Shown here in pieces: positions 48,567 through 58,874 of a DNA stretch of 64,000 nt (position 1 is its first letter; each line of letters starts with the position of its first letter). Location of the stretch: the NCBI GenBank assembly GCA_027533425.1, contig JAPZUD010000001.1, positions 682,001-746,000 of the forward strand, read 5' to 3'. The position numbers and the translations under genes are program-made. The notes below the pieces were generated by a model, which was given only the letters and a program-made list of their open reading frames with translations, made no database searches and was not told the DNA's origin. This stretch comes from Beijerinckiaceae bacterium (GTDB taxonomy: Bacteria > Pseudomonadota > Alphaproteobacteria > Rhizobiales > Beijerinckiaceae).

Positions 48567-50489
48567 TCAGTTCGTCTGGCCGAGGGCCTGGTTGAGAACC
48601 GTCTGGTTGATCGACACCCCGACGGATTTGCGCAAGGCGGCGATATACTGCGCCATCAGGTCCTCGGCCATGCCGGTGCTGATCTGCCGATCGAGGCCAG
48701 AAGCCACATCCTGCGCCGGATCATGCGCCAGCAGGGTCGCATCGACCGGAACGATCAGCGCCCGGCTGGTACCATCGCCCGCCAGCGCGCTGACCGGCTT
48801 GCCGACCGGGCCGGCAAAGGCGCGTTCGACGCCGGCAGCGCCGAGGGTTGCCTCGCGCGCATTGCGCCGGATAGCGGCGAAGCGCTGCACCGGCAGCCCG
48901 AGTTCCTGGCTGATGGCGGAGAGGGTGACGCCATCCTCCACCCGCTTGACAAGGCCGGTCATGAATTCGGCCAGCGCCTTGTCGCGACGGTCGGCCAGAA
49001 GGCGCGTGCGGACCTGATCCTTCACTTCGTCGAAGGTCTTGTCGCGCGCCGGCTCGACTGCATTCACCTCGTACCAGGTGTAGCCGCCATCACGCCCCTG
49101 CAGCGGTTCGTTGTCGAGCCCGATATCGGAAGCGAAAACGGCGTTGATGGTCTCGGTGCCGCCGGGAACCATGACACGATTGCCGTTGCCGTCATTGCCC
49201 TGCCGGTCGAGCGCGGCCAGCGTCACCAGCCGCGCGCTGGCCGCCTGTGCTGCCTCGGCAAGGCTCTTGCCCGCGATGCGCTGGTCTTCGATCTTGCGGA
49301 ACAGGCCATCGACCTGCGCCTTGATCGTGGGATCGCTCTGGAGCTTGTCCATCCGGGCATCGCCCTCGATCTGGCCGCGTACGGCCTCGAACGGCGTCAC
49401 ACGGGCGGGTTCAACCTTGAGCACGCGCACCAGCACGAAACCGAACGGATCCTTTACCGGAGCGCTGATCTGGCCCTCGGCGGTCTTGAAAACCGCATCG
49501 CGGAGGGCGGCATCGGTCAATTCGGCCGAAGTCTTGAGGCCGAGATCGACATCGGCCTCGGTGAGCTTGCGTTCGGCCAGCAAGGCCTCGAAGGTCAGGC
49601 CACCGGCCAGCTTGGCCGCCGCGGCTTTGGCCTCGTCCTCGCTGTCGAACAGCACACGCTGTGCCTGCCGGCGCTCGGGCGAACCGAACCGGCCCGCAAG
49701 GACCTGCCGGTCATAATAGGCGCGGAGATCGGCTTCCGTAATGACAAGGCTGGCCGCGAAATCCGCCGGCTGCACCTGGATGATCGAGACCTTGCGCGTC
49801 TCGACCGTGCGGAACTCGGCCTTGCGCTCCTCGAAAAATGCCTTGAGGGCCGCCTCGTCGGGCTCGGCCGCAGCCGGAACCTTGTCGACCGGCACGAGGA
49901 TCACATCGAGATTGCGCTCTTCGTTGCGGAACTGGTGTACGGCCTTGCCGAGGGCCTGCGTACCGGCCATGCCGCCGGCCAGACCGTTGAAGATCTGCTG
50001 GCGCAGCAAAAGGTCCGTCTGGCGCTGCACGAAGGCCTGCTCGCTGAGCCCGGCCTGGGAGAGCGCGTCGGCGAGGCGGGCGCGATCGAAAATTCCGCCG
50101 GTCTTGAATTCCGGCGCCTCGGTGATCGAACGCATCACGGTCAGCTGGTCGACGGCCAGGCCGAGCTTTCGGGCTTGCTCGGTCAACGCCAGTTCGTCGA
50201 TCTGCCGGTTGAGCAGCCCGCGATCGAGCCCGAAGGCGCGCGCCTCCTCCGACGTGACCACCCGCCGCACCTGCCGCTGGATGCGCTGGAGCTCTGTATT
50301 ATAGGCCGCGCGGAACTCATCGGCGCTGATCGTGGACGAGCCCACCTTCGCGACCGTCCGGTTCACCCCGCCACGGAAAATGTCGCCGATGCCCCAGATG
50401 GCAAAGGAAACGATCAGGAACCCCATGATCACGGTCAGCACGAGGCGGCCGAGCCATTTGGAGGAGGCGGAGCGGATCGCAGTCAGCAT
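48567..50489 (-). CDS. ppiD: SurA_N/parvulin-type peptidyl-prolyl isomerase (PpiD-like)
   Basis: A 640-residue membrane-anchored periplasmic folding factor. One transmembrane helix near the N-terminus (LVLTVIMGFLIVSFAIWGIGDIF), then a SurA_N-like helical region (about 40-220: VGSSTISADEFRAAYNTELQRIQRQV, LLNRQIDELALTEQARKLGL), a PPIC/parvulin domain (about 250-355: AQRVLFDSEDEAKAAAAKLAGG, PFGFVLVRVLKVEPA) and a C-terminal region (about 360-640) like that of PpiD. It heads the minus-strand run ppiD-trpE-trpG-trpD-trpC-moaC-moeA-(lexA). Divergent from tpiA across 158 bp. Confidence 0.94.
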   Translation of the reverse strand: MLTAIRSASSKWLGRLVLTVIMGFLIVSFAIWGIGDIFRGGVNRTVAKVGSSTISADEFRAAYNTELQRIQRQVRRVVTSEEARAFGLDRGLLNRQIDELALTEQARKLGLAVDQLTVMRSITEAPEFKTGGIFDRARLADALSQAGLSEQAFVQRQTDLLLRQQIFNGLAGGMAGTQALGKAVHQFRNEERNLDVILVPVDKVPAAAEPDEAALKAFFEERKAEFRTVETRKVSIIQVQPADFAASLVITEADLRAYYDRQVLAGRFGSPERRQAQRVLFDSEDEAKAAAAKLAGGLTFEALLAERKLTEADVDLGLKTSAELTDAALRDAVFKTAEGQISAPVKDPFGFVLVRVLKVEPARVTPFEAVRGQIEGDARMDKLQSDPTIKAQVDGLFRKIEDQRIAGKSLAEAAQAASARLVTLAALDRQGNDGNGNRVMVPGGTETINAVFASDIGLDNEPLQGRDGGYTWYEVNAVEPARDKTFDEVKDQVRTRLLADRRDKALAEFMTGLVKRVEDGVTLSAISQELGLPVQRFAAIRRNAREATLGAAGVERAFAGPVGKPVSALAGDGTSRALIVPVDATLLAHDPAQDVASGLDRQISTGMAEDLMAQYIAALRKSVGVSINQTVLNQALGQTN

Positions 50490-50647
50490 GGGCGGTCAAT
50501 CGTCCGTGTTGCGGGGCGGGAAACGGGGCCGGACCATAGGGGCGGCCTCTCCCCTTGGCAAGCACGGGAACACGGCGAAAGCCGGGCAATTGCGCAGGAA
50601 ACCGGCCCATGATAGGCCGCCGCGGAACTGAAGCAGGGAGCAGATGC

Positions 50648-51397
50648 ATGCGAAAGCCGCTGGTGGCCGGAAACTGGAAGATGAACGGGACGCGCGCGAG
50701 CCTCGCCGAGATCGGCGAAATGGCGAAGGCCTGTGACGCCACCCTCCGTGCAAAGGTGGACGTGATGGTCTGCCCGCCGGCGACGCTCCTTTTCCCGGCC
50801 GCCGCCCTGGCCCTCGGCTCGGGCATCGCCATCGGCGCGCAGGATTGCAGCCCGCTCGGGGAGGGCGCCCATACAGGCGATCTCTCCGCCGGAATGCTGT
50901 TTGATTCCGGAGCAAAGGGCGTGATTGTCGGCCATTCGGAGCGCCGCGCCGACCATGGCGAGAAGGATGCCGGTATCGCGGCCAAGGCGTCGGCAGTGCT
51001 GGCGCAGGGTATGATGCCGATCATCTGCGTCGGCGAGACCCGCGCCGAGCGCGAGGCCGGCAAGGCCCTCGCCATCGTGGCGCGGCAGGTTCGCGGCTCG
51101 GTCCCGAAAAACGCGCCGGCCGGTGGCTTCGTCGTCGCTTACGAGCCGGTCTGGGCCATCGGCACGGGCCTGACTCCGACCTTGCAGGACATTGCCGACA
51201 TGCATGCCGAGATCCGGCGGACGCTGGCCCGCATGCTCGGCAAGCCTGCCGCGCAGGCGACACGCATTCTCTACGGTGGTTCGGTGAAGCCGGCCAATGC
51301 CGCCGAAATCCTCAACCTCGCCGATGTCGATGGCGCACTGGTTGGGGGCGCCAGCCTGAAGGCGACGGACTTCCTCGCCATCATCCGCGCAGCCTGA
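50648..51397 (+). CDS. tpiA: Triosephosphate isomerase
   Basis: A 249-residue glycolytic/gluconeogenic enzyme interconverting DHAP and GAP. Active-site elements: Asn-x-Lys in [12 protein letters not shown], electrophilic His in [15 protein letters not shown], catalytic Glu in [11 protein letters not shown] and the phosphate loop [11 protein letters not shown] with [16 protein letters not shown]. Start at 50648 with GGGAG upstream; earlier in-frame ATGs are inside the intergenic region and add no family sequence. It heads the plus-strand run with secG and pyrG. Confidence 0.97.
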   Translation: MRKPLVAGNWKMNGTRASLAEIGEMAKACDATLRAKVDVMVCPPATLLFPAAALALGSGIAIGAQDCSPLGEGAHTGDLSAGMLFDSGAKGVIVGHSERRADHGEKDAGIAAKASAVLAQGMMPIICVGETRAEREAGKALAIVARQVRGSVPKNAPAGGFVVAYEPVWAIGTGLTPTLQDIADMHAEIRRTLARMLGKPAAQATRILYGGSVKPANAAEILNLADVDGALVGGASLKATDFLAIIRAA

Positions 51398-51509
51398 AGC
51401 AGGTTTCGACGGGGCAGGGGTTGGAATTTCGCTTCCCCTGCCGCCATATTGCCGCTAACAGACAGCGCAAATCGCATTCGCGGGGGGCAACCCCGCCCGA
51501 GCAGGCTCC

Positions 51510-51890
51510 ATGGAAACCGTACTGATCGTCATCCACCTCCTGATCGTCATCGCCCTGTGCGGCGTGGTGCTGCTGCAGCGCTCCGAAGGCGGCGGCCTCG
51601 GCATGGGCTCGAGCCCCTCGGCCTTCATGAGCGGGCGCGGCCAGGCCAATCTGCTGACGCGGATCACCGCCATTCTCGGCACGGCGTTTTTCATCACCTC
51701 GATGGCCCTGGCTGTGATGGCCGCCCGGGGGCGGGCGCCAGCCTCGCCGCTCGACAATATCGCCCCGCCGCCGCCGACCACCCAGGGCGGAACCGTTCCC
51801 GCGGCGCCGCAGGGCGCGCCGAACGTGCTCGACCAGCTCCGTCAGATGCAGGGCGGCCAGAACCAGCAACCGGGCCAGCCGCGTCCGTAA
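51510..51890 (+). CDS. secG: Preprotein translocase subunit SecG
   Basis: A 126-residue small subunit of the SecYEG channel. Two transmembrane helices: LIVIHLLIVIALCGVVLLQ and ITAILGTAFFITSMALAVMAA, with the conserved LLQRSEGGGLGMGSSPSAFMSGRGQANLLTR loop between them. The C-terminal third (PASPLDNIAPPPPTTQGG ... QQPGQPRP) is Pro/Gln-rich, long and presumably cytoplasmic, as in other Alphaproteobacteria. The start (51510) lies 112 bp after tpiA, with GAGCAGGCTCC before it. Strong terminator-like hairpins follow before pyrG. Confidence 0.93.
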   Translation: METVLIVIHLLIVIALCGVVLLQRSEGGGLGMGSSPSAFMSGRGQANLLTRITAILGTAFFITSMALAVMAARGRAPASPLDNIAPPPPTTQGGTVPAAPQGAPNVLDQLRQMQGGQNQQPGQPRP

Positions 51891-51917
51891 GGGGCTCCTC
51901 GACAGACGGGCCGCGGA

Positions 51918-51992
51918 AAGGCGCCATCCGGCTCAGGGGGCGCCTTCTGTTTTTGAAGGCGCCATTTTTCTTGGGATGGCGCTTTTTTCTTT
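51918..51992 (+). terminator. Tandem intrinsic terminators, possibly an attenuator before pyrG
   Basis: Terminator 1: AAGGCGCC (51918-51925) with GGCGCCTT (51939-51946), followed by CTGTTTTT. Terminator 2: GCGCCAT (51959-51965) with ATGGCGC (51976-51982), followed by TTTTTTCTTT. A third, mutually exclusive helix is possible: GGCGCCTTC (51939-51947) with GAAGGCGCC (51955-51963), 9 bp with a 7-nt loop, which would break both terminators. pyrG starts at 52030. Confidence 0.75.
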
Positions 51993-52017
51993 GCGCGAAT
52001 CGCGCCCCACAAGGTAA

Positions 52018-53658
<1,641 letters not shown>

Positions 53659-53771
53659 GGATTTCCCCAGCGCTGTGCGCTGCCGCACCCGGCGGAGGCG
53701 CGTCTCGTGCTTTCCTTGGACCCGCGCCTGAGTCATGGTGACATGAGGCATCGCGATCGGGGGGCACTCGC

Positions 53772-54194
53772 ATGATTCAGGCAGGTTCGGGTATCGTGGC
53801 TTCGGCTTTGGGGATTCCCTTCTTCATTCTCTACATCGCAGTCGGCGCGGCGATGCTGGCCCTGTTCGTACTGGTCTATTCGCGGTTCACCGCCCATGAT
53901 GAAATCGCCCTGATCCGCGAAGGCAACTGGACAGCCTCGATTGCCCTTTCGGGTAGCCTGATCGGCTTCACGATTCCGCTCGCCAAGGCCATCTCGCAGG
54001 CCGGCAACATCGCCGACATGCTGCTCTGGGGCTTTGCGGCCTTCGTGGTCCAGCTCGCGGCATATTTCGTGGTCCGGTGGATGGTTCCGGGCCTTTCGGA
54101 GAAAATCGAAGCCAACATGGCCTCTGCCGGCACGCTGCTGGCCGGCTGTTCGATCGCCTGCGGGTTGATCAATGCCGCGGCCATGACGATGTAG
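53772..54194 (+). CDS. DUF350 (YjfL-type) membrane protein
   Basis: A 140-residue inner-membrane protein with four hydrophobic helices (ASALGIPFFILYIAVGAAMLALFVLVY, ASIALSGSLIGFTIPLAKA, MLLWGFAAFVVQLAAYFVV, LLAGCSIACGLINAAAMTM) matching DUF350. The segment ALIREGNWTASIALSGSLIGFTIPLA is typical. In enterobacteria the homologue YjfL lies with YjfM (DUF1190) and YjfC (glutathionylspermidine-synthase-like), and that same trio is found here in the same order with 10-bp and 1-bp gaps. Function unknown; an envelope role is inferred from the module only. Confidence 0.85.
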   Translation: MIQAGSGIVASALGIPFFILYIAVGAAMLALFVLVYSRFTAHDEIALIREGNWTASIALSGSLIGFTIPLAKAISQAGNIADMLLWGFAAFVVQLAAYFVVRWMVPGLSEKIEANMASAGTLLAGCSIACGLINAAAMTM

Positions 54195-54204
54195 GGCCCG
54201 GGCC

Positions 54205-54981
54205 ATGAAGCGATCCCATGCGATTTTCATCGGCGCGACAGGGCTCATCTTTGCCGGCGCCTATATCGGACAGGTCGGCAAGACCCGCCTCGAGGATGCT
54301 CCCGCTGCCGAAGCCGCCGCCGAGGCCCGGCTCTACAGCTCGCTCGAGGAATGCATGAAGGCCCATCAGGGCTGGGGGGCACCGCTGCCCCAATCGGGCA
54401 CGCCGGCGCCGCTCTCGCCCGGGCAGGCCCAGTGCCAGCGCGATTTTGCCGATGCCAACGCGACCCATGTGCAGGCCGCGCCGAAATTCAACAACCAGTC
54501 TGAATGCGAAGCGCAATACGGGGCCCAGCAGTGCAGGCCGGCCACGTTCAACGGCAGCTCTGTTTTCGTGCCGGCCATGCTCGGCTTCATGGTCGCCAAT
54601 GCGCTCAACGGCCAGCGCAACGCGCAGGCATTGCTCCCGCCGATGCGGAACGGCACGGCCTGCCCGCCCGGCCAGACGCCGGAGACCATGCCCGGCTGCA
54701 CCGCCCCGCCGCGCTCGGGCAGCGGCACAAGCGGGTCCGGCGGCGGCTGGCGTTCCTATTCCACATCGAGCGGCCACACGGTCAGCCGGGACACGTCGAA
54801 AGCCGCGTCGAGCGCGGTCACGGTGCCGGCCGGCGCAACGGGGGCACCGGTGGCGCGCAGCTCGGTCGGCGCGATTGCAGCGCGGCCGTCTTCCTATTCG
54901 CGCGCAAGCACCAGCAGCTCGACCACGTCGCGGAGCGGCTTCGGCTCGACCGGCCGCTCGATTTCCAGCTCGAGCTCCTGA
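54205..54981 (+). CDS. DUF1190 (YgiB/YjfM-type) envelope protein
   Basis: A 258-residue protein of the DUF1190 family. It begins MKRSHAIFIGATGLIFAGAYIG, an N-terminal membrane anchor or signal sequence without an obvious lipobox, so it is probably anchored facing the periplasm. Family features include paired-Cys periodic segments: SLEECMKAHQGW, AQCQRDFADAN, SECEAQYGAQQCRP and FVPAMLGFMVANAL. The C-terminal 110 residues are low-complexity, rich in Ser, Thr, Gly and Arg, and likely disordered. The stop at 54981 is 1 bp before the ATG of the synthetase-like gene, a strong coupling. A shorter relative occurs at 57101. Confidence 0.85.
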   Translation: MKRSHAIFIGATGLIFAGAYIGQVGKTRLEDAPAAEAAAEARLYSSLEECMKAHQGWGAPLPQSGTPAPLSPGQAQCQRDFADANATHVQAAPKFNNQSECEAQYGAQQCRPATFNGSSVFVPAMLGFMVANALNGQRNAQALLPPMRNGTACPPGQTPETMPGCTAPPRSGSGTSGSGGGWRSYSTSSGHTVSRDTSKAASSAVTVPAGATGAPVARSSVGAIAARPSSYSRASTSSSTTSRSGFGSTGRSISSSSS

Positions 54982-54982
54982 C

Positions 54983-56146
54983 ATGCGACGCCTTGAGATG
55001 CCCGAGCGCCCGGACTGGCGCAGCAAGGCGGAGCAGGTCGGCTTCTCGTTCCACAGCGCCGATGACCGGCCTTACTGGGACGAGACCGGTGCCTTCGGCT
55101 TCACCCTCGAGGAAATCGAGGAACAGATCGAGGCGCCTTCCGCCGAACTGGAGGAAATGGCGCTCGAATTTGTCGGCAAGGCCTGCCGTGACGAGGCCAT
55201 CCTGACGCGGCTGGCCATTCCGCGTGCCTTCTGGGGCGAGATCTGGGAAAGCTGGCAGCGCGGCGACCGCAACCTCTATGGCCGGTTCGATTTCGCCTAT
55301 GACGGGCAGGGCCCGGCCAAGCTGCTGGAATATAACGCTGATACACCGACGGCCCTGCTGGAGACCGGCGTGTTCCAATGGCTCTGGCTGGAGGAGATGA
55401 TCGGCAAGGGCACACTGCCGCGCGGCTCCGATCAGTATAACTCGGTCCATGACAAGCTGATCGCCGCCTTCCGCAACCTGCGCAATGGCCGCGCCTATCG
55501 CCTGCACCTGACCTGCCTCGATGACAGCGACGAGGACCGCGCCACAGTGGCCTATCTCGAGGAATGTGCGCAGCAGGCGGGGCTCTCGACGCAATTCCTC
55601 TTCGTCAACGAGATCGGGCTCACCAAGGCCGGAAAATTCGTCGATCTCGACGAGGCCCCGATCGAGGTGCTGTTCAAGCTTTATCCGTGGGAATGGATGA
55701 TGCGAGAGGAATTCGGCAAGGCCATTCCCGGCTGCGGCACGCAATTCCTCGAGCCGATCTGGAAAGCGCTGCTCTCGAACAAGGGCCTGCTGCCCTATCT
55801 CTGGCAGATGGCACCGGGCCATCCGAACCTCGTCCCGGCCTATTTCCCCGACGAGCCGGCGCCCGATCTCGGGCCGTCCTATGTCGAAAAGCCGCTTTTC
55901 TCACGCGAGGGGGCGAATATCCGCCTGTTCGAGCGGGGCCGCGCGCTCAGCGGCAACGAGGGGCCCTATGGCGAGGAAGGCTTCATCCGCCAGCAGCGCA
56001 TTCCGATTCCGGATTTCGGCCATGGCCATGTCGTGCTCGGCGCATGGATGGTCGCGAGCGAACCGGCGGGCATGCTTGTCCGCGAGGACAAATCCCCGAT
56101 CACCGGCAATCTCGCCCGGTTCATCCCGCATTTCATCGAGCCGTAA
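54983..56146 (+). CDS. Glutathionylspermidine synthase-like ATP-grasp protein (YjfC/YgiC type)
   Basis: A 387-residue protein of the glutathionylspermidine synthase preATP-grasp/ATP-grasp family. It shows RFDFAYDGQGPAKLLEYNADTPTALLE, the LYPWEWMMREEFGK segment, EPIWKALLSNKGLLPYLW, the KPLFSREGANIRL lysine loop and the C-terminal VASEPAGMLVREDKSPITGN, all in the YjfC-like group. The N-terminal amidase domain of true Gsp synthetase/amidase is absent, so only ligase activity is expected and the real substrate in this group is not established. It starts 1 bp after DUF1190 with no separate ribosome site, and is the third gene of the YjfLMC-like module. Confidence 0.88.
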   Translation: MRRLEMPERPDWRSKAEQVGFSFHSADDRPYWDETGAFGFTLEEIEEQIEAPSAELEEMALEFVGKACRDEAILTRLAIPRAFWGEIWESWQRGDRNLYGRFDFAYDGQGPAKLLEYNADTPTALLETGVFQWLWLEEMIGKGTLPRGSDQYNSVHDKLIAAFRNLRNGRAYRLHLTCLDDSDEDRATVAYLEECAQQAGLSTQFLFVNEIGLTKAGKFVDLDEAPIEVLFKLYPWEWMMREEFGKAIPGCGTQFLEPIWKALLSNKGLLPYLWQMAPGHPNLVPAYFPDEPAPDLGPSYVEKPLFSREGANIRLFERGRALSGNEGPYGEEGFIRQQRIPIPDFGHGHVVLGAWMVASEPAGMLVREDKSPITGNLARFIPHFIEP

Positions 56147-56225
56147 GCGAAGGGGTGACGCTGGCAGCCGCCGGTGCTAGACCCCGGGATCCATTCGTCG
56201 CTCCGAAAACCCGTTTGGATTATTG

Positions 56226-57104
56226 ATGTCTCGCCCTCTCGATCATTTTGTCATCGGCGTGCAGGATCTTGCCGCCGCCTCTTCCCGTTTCGCGGCGATG
56301 GGCTTCACCGTCGGCACTCGGAACCGGCATGCCTGGGGCACGGAAAACCACATCATCCAGCTGGCTGATCACACCTTCTTCGAGCTGATCACTGTGGCTT
56401 CGCCGGAACTGGTGCCTGCCCATGCCGGCCGCGCCTTTTCCTTCGGCGCTTTCGTGCGCGACAGGCTCGCCGAAGCAACCGGCCTGTCGATGCTCGTGCT
56501 GAAGTCCGACGATGCCGTGGCCGATGCCGCGCGCTGGGCGGCGGAAGGCATCGGCGATTTCGAGCCCTTCCGTTTCGGCCGCAAGGGCCGCCGGCCGGAT
56601 GGCAGCGAAGTGGATGTCTCCTTCACGCTCGCTTTTGCGGCGGACCCGGCCTTGCCGAAATGCGGCTTCTTTGCCTGCCAGCAGCACGCACCGGACATGT
56701 TCTGGTCGGCGGCGATGCAGAACCATCGGAACGGCGCGACCGGCATCGCCCGGGTGACCCTCGTCGCCGAGAACCCCTCGGACCATCATATCTTCCTCGC
56801 CGGCTTCGTCGGCGAACGGCGCATGCGCTCGACCTCGTTCGGCATCGAGATCGAGGCCGGCCACGGGCTGATCGACATCGTCTCACCGGAAGGGTTTGCC
56901 TTCCGCTATGGCGAACCCGCGCCGGCCAGCGAGACGCCGGTCTTCGCCGGAATCGAGATCGGCTGCGCGCGCCTGTCCACGGTCGAAGCCGAACTGGACG
57001 CCGCCGGCGAAACCGTGATCCGCCATGGCGGCGGGCTGACGCTGCCGCGCAGGCTCGACCTCGCCACGACGCTCCGCTTCGTCGAAAGCGGCCCCCGCAC
57101 ATGA
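56226..57104 (+). CDS. Glyoxalase-like (VOC fold, Glyoxalase_3 type) protein
   Basis: A 292-residue protein with the vicinal-oxygen-chelate fold in a tandem arrangement: N-terminal half starts LDHFVIGVQDLAAASSRFAAMGFTVGTRNRHAWGTENHIIQL with the metal-binding His and later Glu, and the C-terminal half has IEIGCARLSTVEAELDAAG. This matches Glyoxalase_3-type domains of unknown substrate. It starts at the ATG at 56226; a TTG 3 bp upstream is an alternative. The next gene overlaps it by 4 bp (ATGA at 57101). Enzymatic role cannot be specified; it is not the lactoylglutathione lyase of the usual kind. Confidence 0.8.
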   Translation: MSRPLDHFVIGVQDLAAASSRFAAMGFTVGTRNRHAWGTENHIIQLADHTFFELITVASPELVPAHAGRAFSFGAFVRDRLAEATGLSMLVLKSDDAVADAARWAAEGIGDFEPFRFGRKGRRPDGSEVDVSFTLAFAADPALPKCGFFACQQHAPDMFWSAAMQNHRNGATGIARVTLVAENPSDHHIFLAGFVGERRMRSTSFGIEIEAGHGLIDIVSPEGFAFRYGEPAPASETPVFAGIEIGCARLSTVEAELDAAGETVIRHGGGLTLPRRLDLATTLRFVESGPRT

Positions 57105-57463
57105 AGGTGATTGTCTTCGCGCTGATCCTCGGCATTGCCGGTGCCATGGCCTGGTTCGCCTTCCGCGGCGAATGCCCGGACGGGCAGGTCTTTGCCAGCG
57201 AACAGGCCTGCCTTGCCTCCGGCCAGCTTCCAGCGGCCCTGTGCCGGCAGGGTTTCGCCGAGGCGCAGCGCGCCGCGCGGGAGGATCAGGCGCCGTTCGC
57301 CACGCAGGATGATTGCCTGCGGCAGTTTCCGCGCTGCCAGCCGCATGGGGCGGTGGTCAGCGGCTTCGTGCCGGTGCCGCGCGGCGCCTGCATCGTCGCG
57401 ACCGGCAAGAGCCGGCCGGTCTACCAGCGGATCGGATCCGGCAGCGAACCGCGCGGTTCGTGA
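57101..57463 (+). CDS. Short DUF1190-like membrane-anchored protein
   Basis: A 120-residue protein starting with a hydrophobic anchor [21 protein letters not shown], then [35 protein letters not shown] and [26 protein letters not shown]. The pattern C-x3-F-x2-C-x-P ... FVP and the SEQACxxxxx...CRxxFAEA segment match the DUF1190 protein at 54205 by eye, so it is a shorter paralogue without the C-terminal low-complexity tail. It overlaps the VOC gene by 4 bp and precedes kdsA by 17 bp. Identity by visual comparison only. Confidence 0.6.
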   Translation: MKVIVFALILGIAGAMAWFAFRGECPDGQVFASEQACLASGQLPAALCRQGFAEAQRAAREDQAPFATQDDCLRQFPRCQPHGAVVSGFVPVPRGACIVATGKSRPVYQRIGSGSEPRGS

Positions 57464-57480
57464 CAGTGAGGAGTGACAGG

Positions 57481-58302
57481 ATGAGCGACGTTCAGGTCGG
57501 CAACGTGATCTTCGGCAATGCGCGGCCCTTCGTGCTGATTGCCGGGCCGTGCCAGATGGAAAGCCGCGCCCATGCCCTCGACATGGCCGGCTCGCTCAAG
57601 GAGATCTGCGCCCGGCTCGACATCGGGCTGGTCTACAAATCCTCCTTCGACAAGGCCAACCGTACCAGCGGCAAGGCCGCGCGTGGCATCGGGCTCGACA
57701 AGGCCCTGGAGGTCTTTTCCGAGATCCGCCGGGAATTCGGCTTGCCGGTGATCACCGATGTGCACGAGCCATGGCATTGCGCCGAAGCGGCGAAGGCGGT
57801 GGACATGCTGCAGATTCCCGCCTTCCTCTGCCGCCAGACCGACCTGCTCGTGGCAGCAGCCGAAACCGGGCTCGCGATCAACGTGAAGAAGGGCCAGTTC
57901 CTCGCGCCCTGGGACATGAAAAACGTCATCCAGAAGATCCGTGATGCCGGCAATGACCGCGCCATGGCGTGCGACCGGGGCACCTCCTTCGGCTACAACA
58001 CGTTGGTGAGTGATTTCCGCGGCCTGCCGATCATGGCCGAGCAATGCCGCTGCCCGATCATCTTCGACGCCACCCATTCCGTGCAGCAGCCGGGCGGGCA
58101 GGGCGGTTCCTCCGGCGGCCAGCGCGAATTCGTGCCGGTGCTGGCCCGCGCGGCCGTGGCGGTCGGGGTGGCCGGCCTCTTCATCGAGACGCATCAGGAC
58201 CCGGACGGCGCGCCCTCGGACGGGCCCAACATGGTCCCGCTGGCCGACATGCCCGCCTTGCTGGAGCGGCTCAAGGCGTTCGACAGCCTCGCCAAGGCCT
58301 GA
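57481..58302 (+). CDS. kdsA: 3-deoxy-8-phosphooctulonate synthase
   Basis: A 273-residue enzyme that condenses PEP with arabinose-5-phosphate to form KDO-8-phosphate for lipopolysaccharide. Body motifs: [102 protein letters not shown] and [32 protein letters not shown]. Cys24 in AGPC corresponds to the metal-ligand Cys of metal-dependent (class II) forms, where E. coli has Asn. Start at 57481, preceded by GAGGAGTGACAGG. Confidence 0.97.
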   Translation: MSDVQVGNVIFGNARPFVLIAGPCQMESRAHALDMAGSLKEICARLDIGLVYKSSFDKANRTSGKAARGIGLDKALEVFSEIRREFGLPVITDVHEPWHCAEAAKAVDMLQIPAFLCRQTDLLVAAAETGLAINVKKGQFLAPWDMKNVIQKIRDAGNDRAMACDRGTSFGYNTLVSDFRGLPIMAEQCRCPIIFDATHSVQQPGGQGGSSGGQREFVPVLARAAVAVGVAGLFIETHQDPDGAPSDGPNMVPLADMPALLERLKAFDSLAKA

Positions 58303-58316
58303 CAGGGGAGACGGAT

Positions 58317-58865
58317 ATGCCAGTCATTCTCGCGATTCTCGGTGCGCTCTTTTCCGGCTTCATGATGTGGATGATCTGGGGCAACGGCATGCAGGTGCTC
58401 AATGCCTGGATCGATGCCCGTTCCGCCCGCGCCAAGGAGAAGCGCGACGCGCAGGCCATCGCCGATGCCCGCGAGCGGGCTGCGCGGGCGCCCCTGCGTG
58501 CCATCCAGGACCCGCGCGAGGCCGCGCTCGTCCTCCTGTCGAAACTGGCCATGCTGCGCGGCGAGATCACCGCCGAGCAGAATGTCCTGCTGAGCCGCTT
58601 CGTCACCGAGCGCTTCGGATTCGAGGGCAAGCCCGAGCATCATACGACGCTGGCCGCCTTTGCCGCCCGCGGCGCCGGCGAGGCGGATTCCGTCGTGGCC
58701 GACCTGACACCGATCCTGCATGTGGCGCTGGAAACCGAGGCGCTGGATGATCTCTTCCGCATGATGCAGGAAGTCGCGGCCCTGCATGGCGGGCCGACCG
58801 AAGCGCAGGAGCGCATGATCGAGCGGACGAAATCGCGCCTGAACTACCGCGAGCCCGAGGCCTGA
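58317..58865 (+). CDS. Single-span membrane protein with TerB-like region, hypothetical
   Basis: A 182-residue protein with one N-terminal transmembrane helix (VILAILGALFSGFMMWMIWGNGM, residues about 3-25), a charged linker (ARSARAKEKRDAQAIADARERAARAPL), and a helical domain (about 60-175) reading IQDPREAALVLLSKLAMLRGEITAEQNVLLSRFVTERF ... ALDDLFRMMQEVAALHGGPTEAQERMIERTKSRL, similar to TerB-like acidic helical bundles that follow DnaJ-type or tellurite-resistance proteins. No exact family can be named. It starts 14 bp after kdsA with GGGGAG upstream, so it is probably co-transcribed. Confidence 0.7.
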   Translation: MPVILAILGALFSGFMMWMIWGNGMQVLNAWIDARSARAKEKRDAQAIADARERAARAPLRAIQDPREAALVLLSKLAMLRGEITAEQNVLLSRFVTERFGFEGKPEHHTTLAAFAARGAGEADSVVADLTPILHVALETEALDDLFRMMQEVAALHGGPTEAQERMIERTKSRLNYREPEA

Positions 58866-58874
58866 GCCTTCGTG

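Noticed and set aside
50490-50647. Tryptophan attenuator or leader peptide ahead of the ppiD-trp run
   Set aside because: No short frame with clustered Trp codons and no terminator-antiterminator pair was visible in this gap or the trpG-trpD gap.
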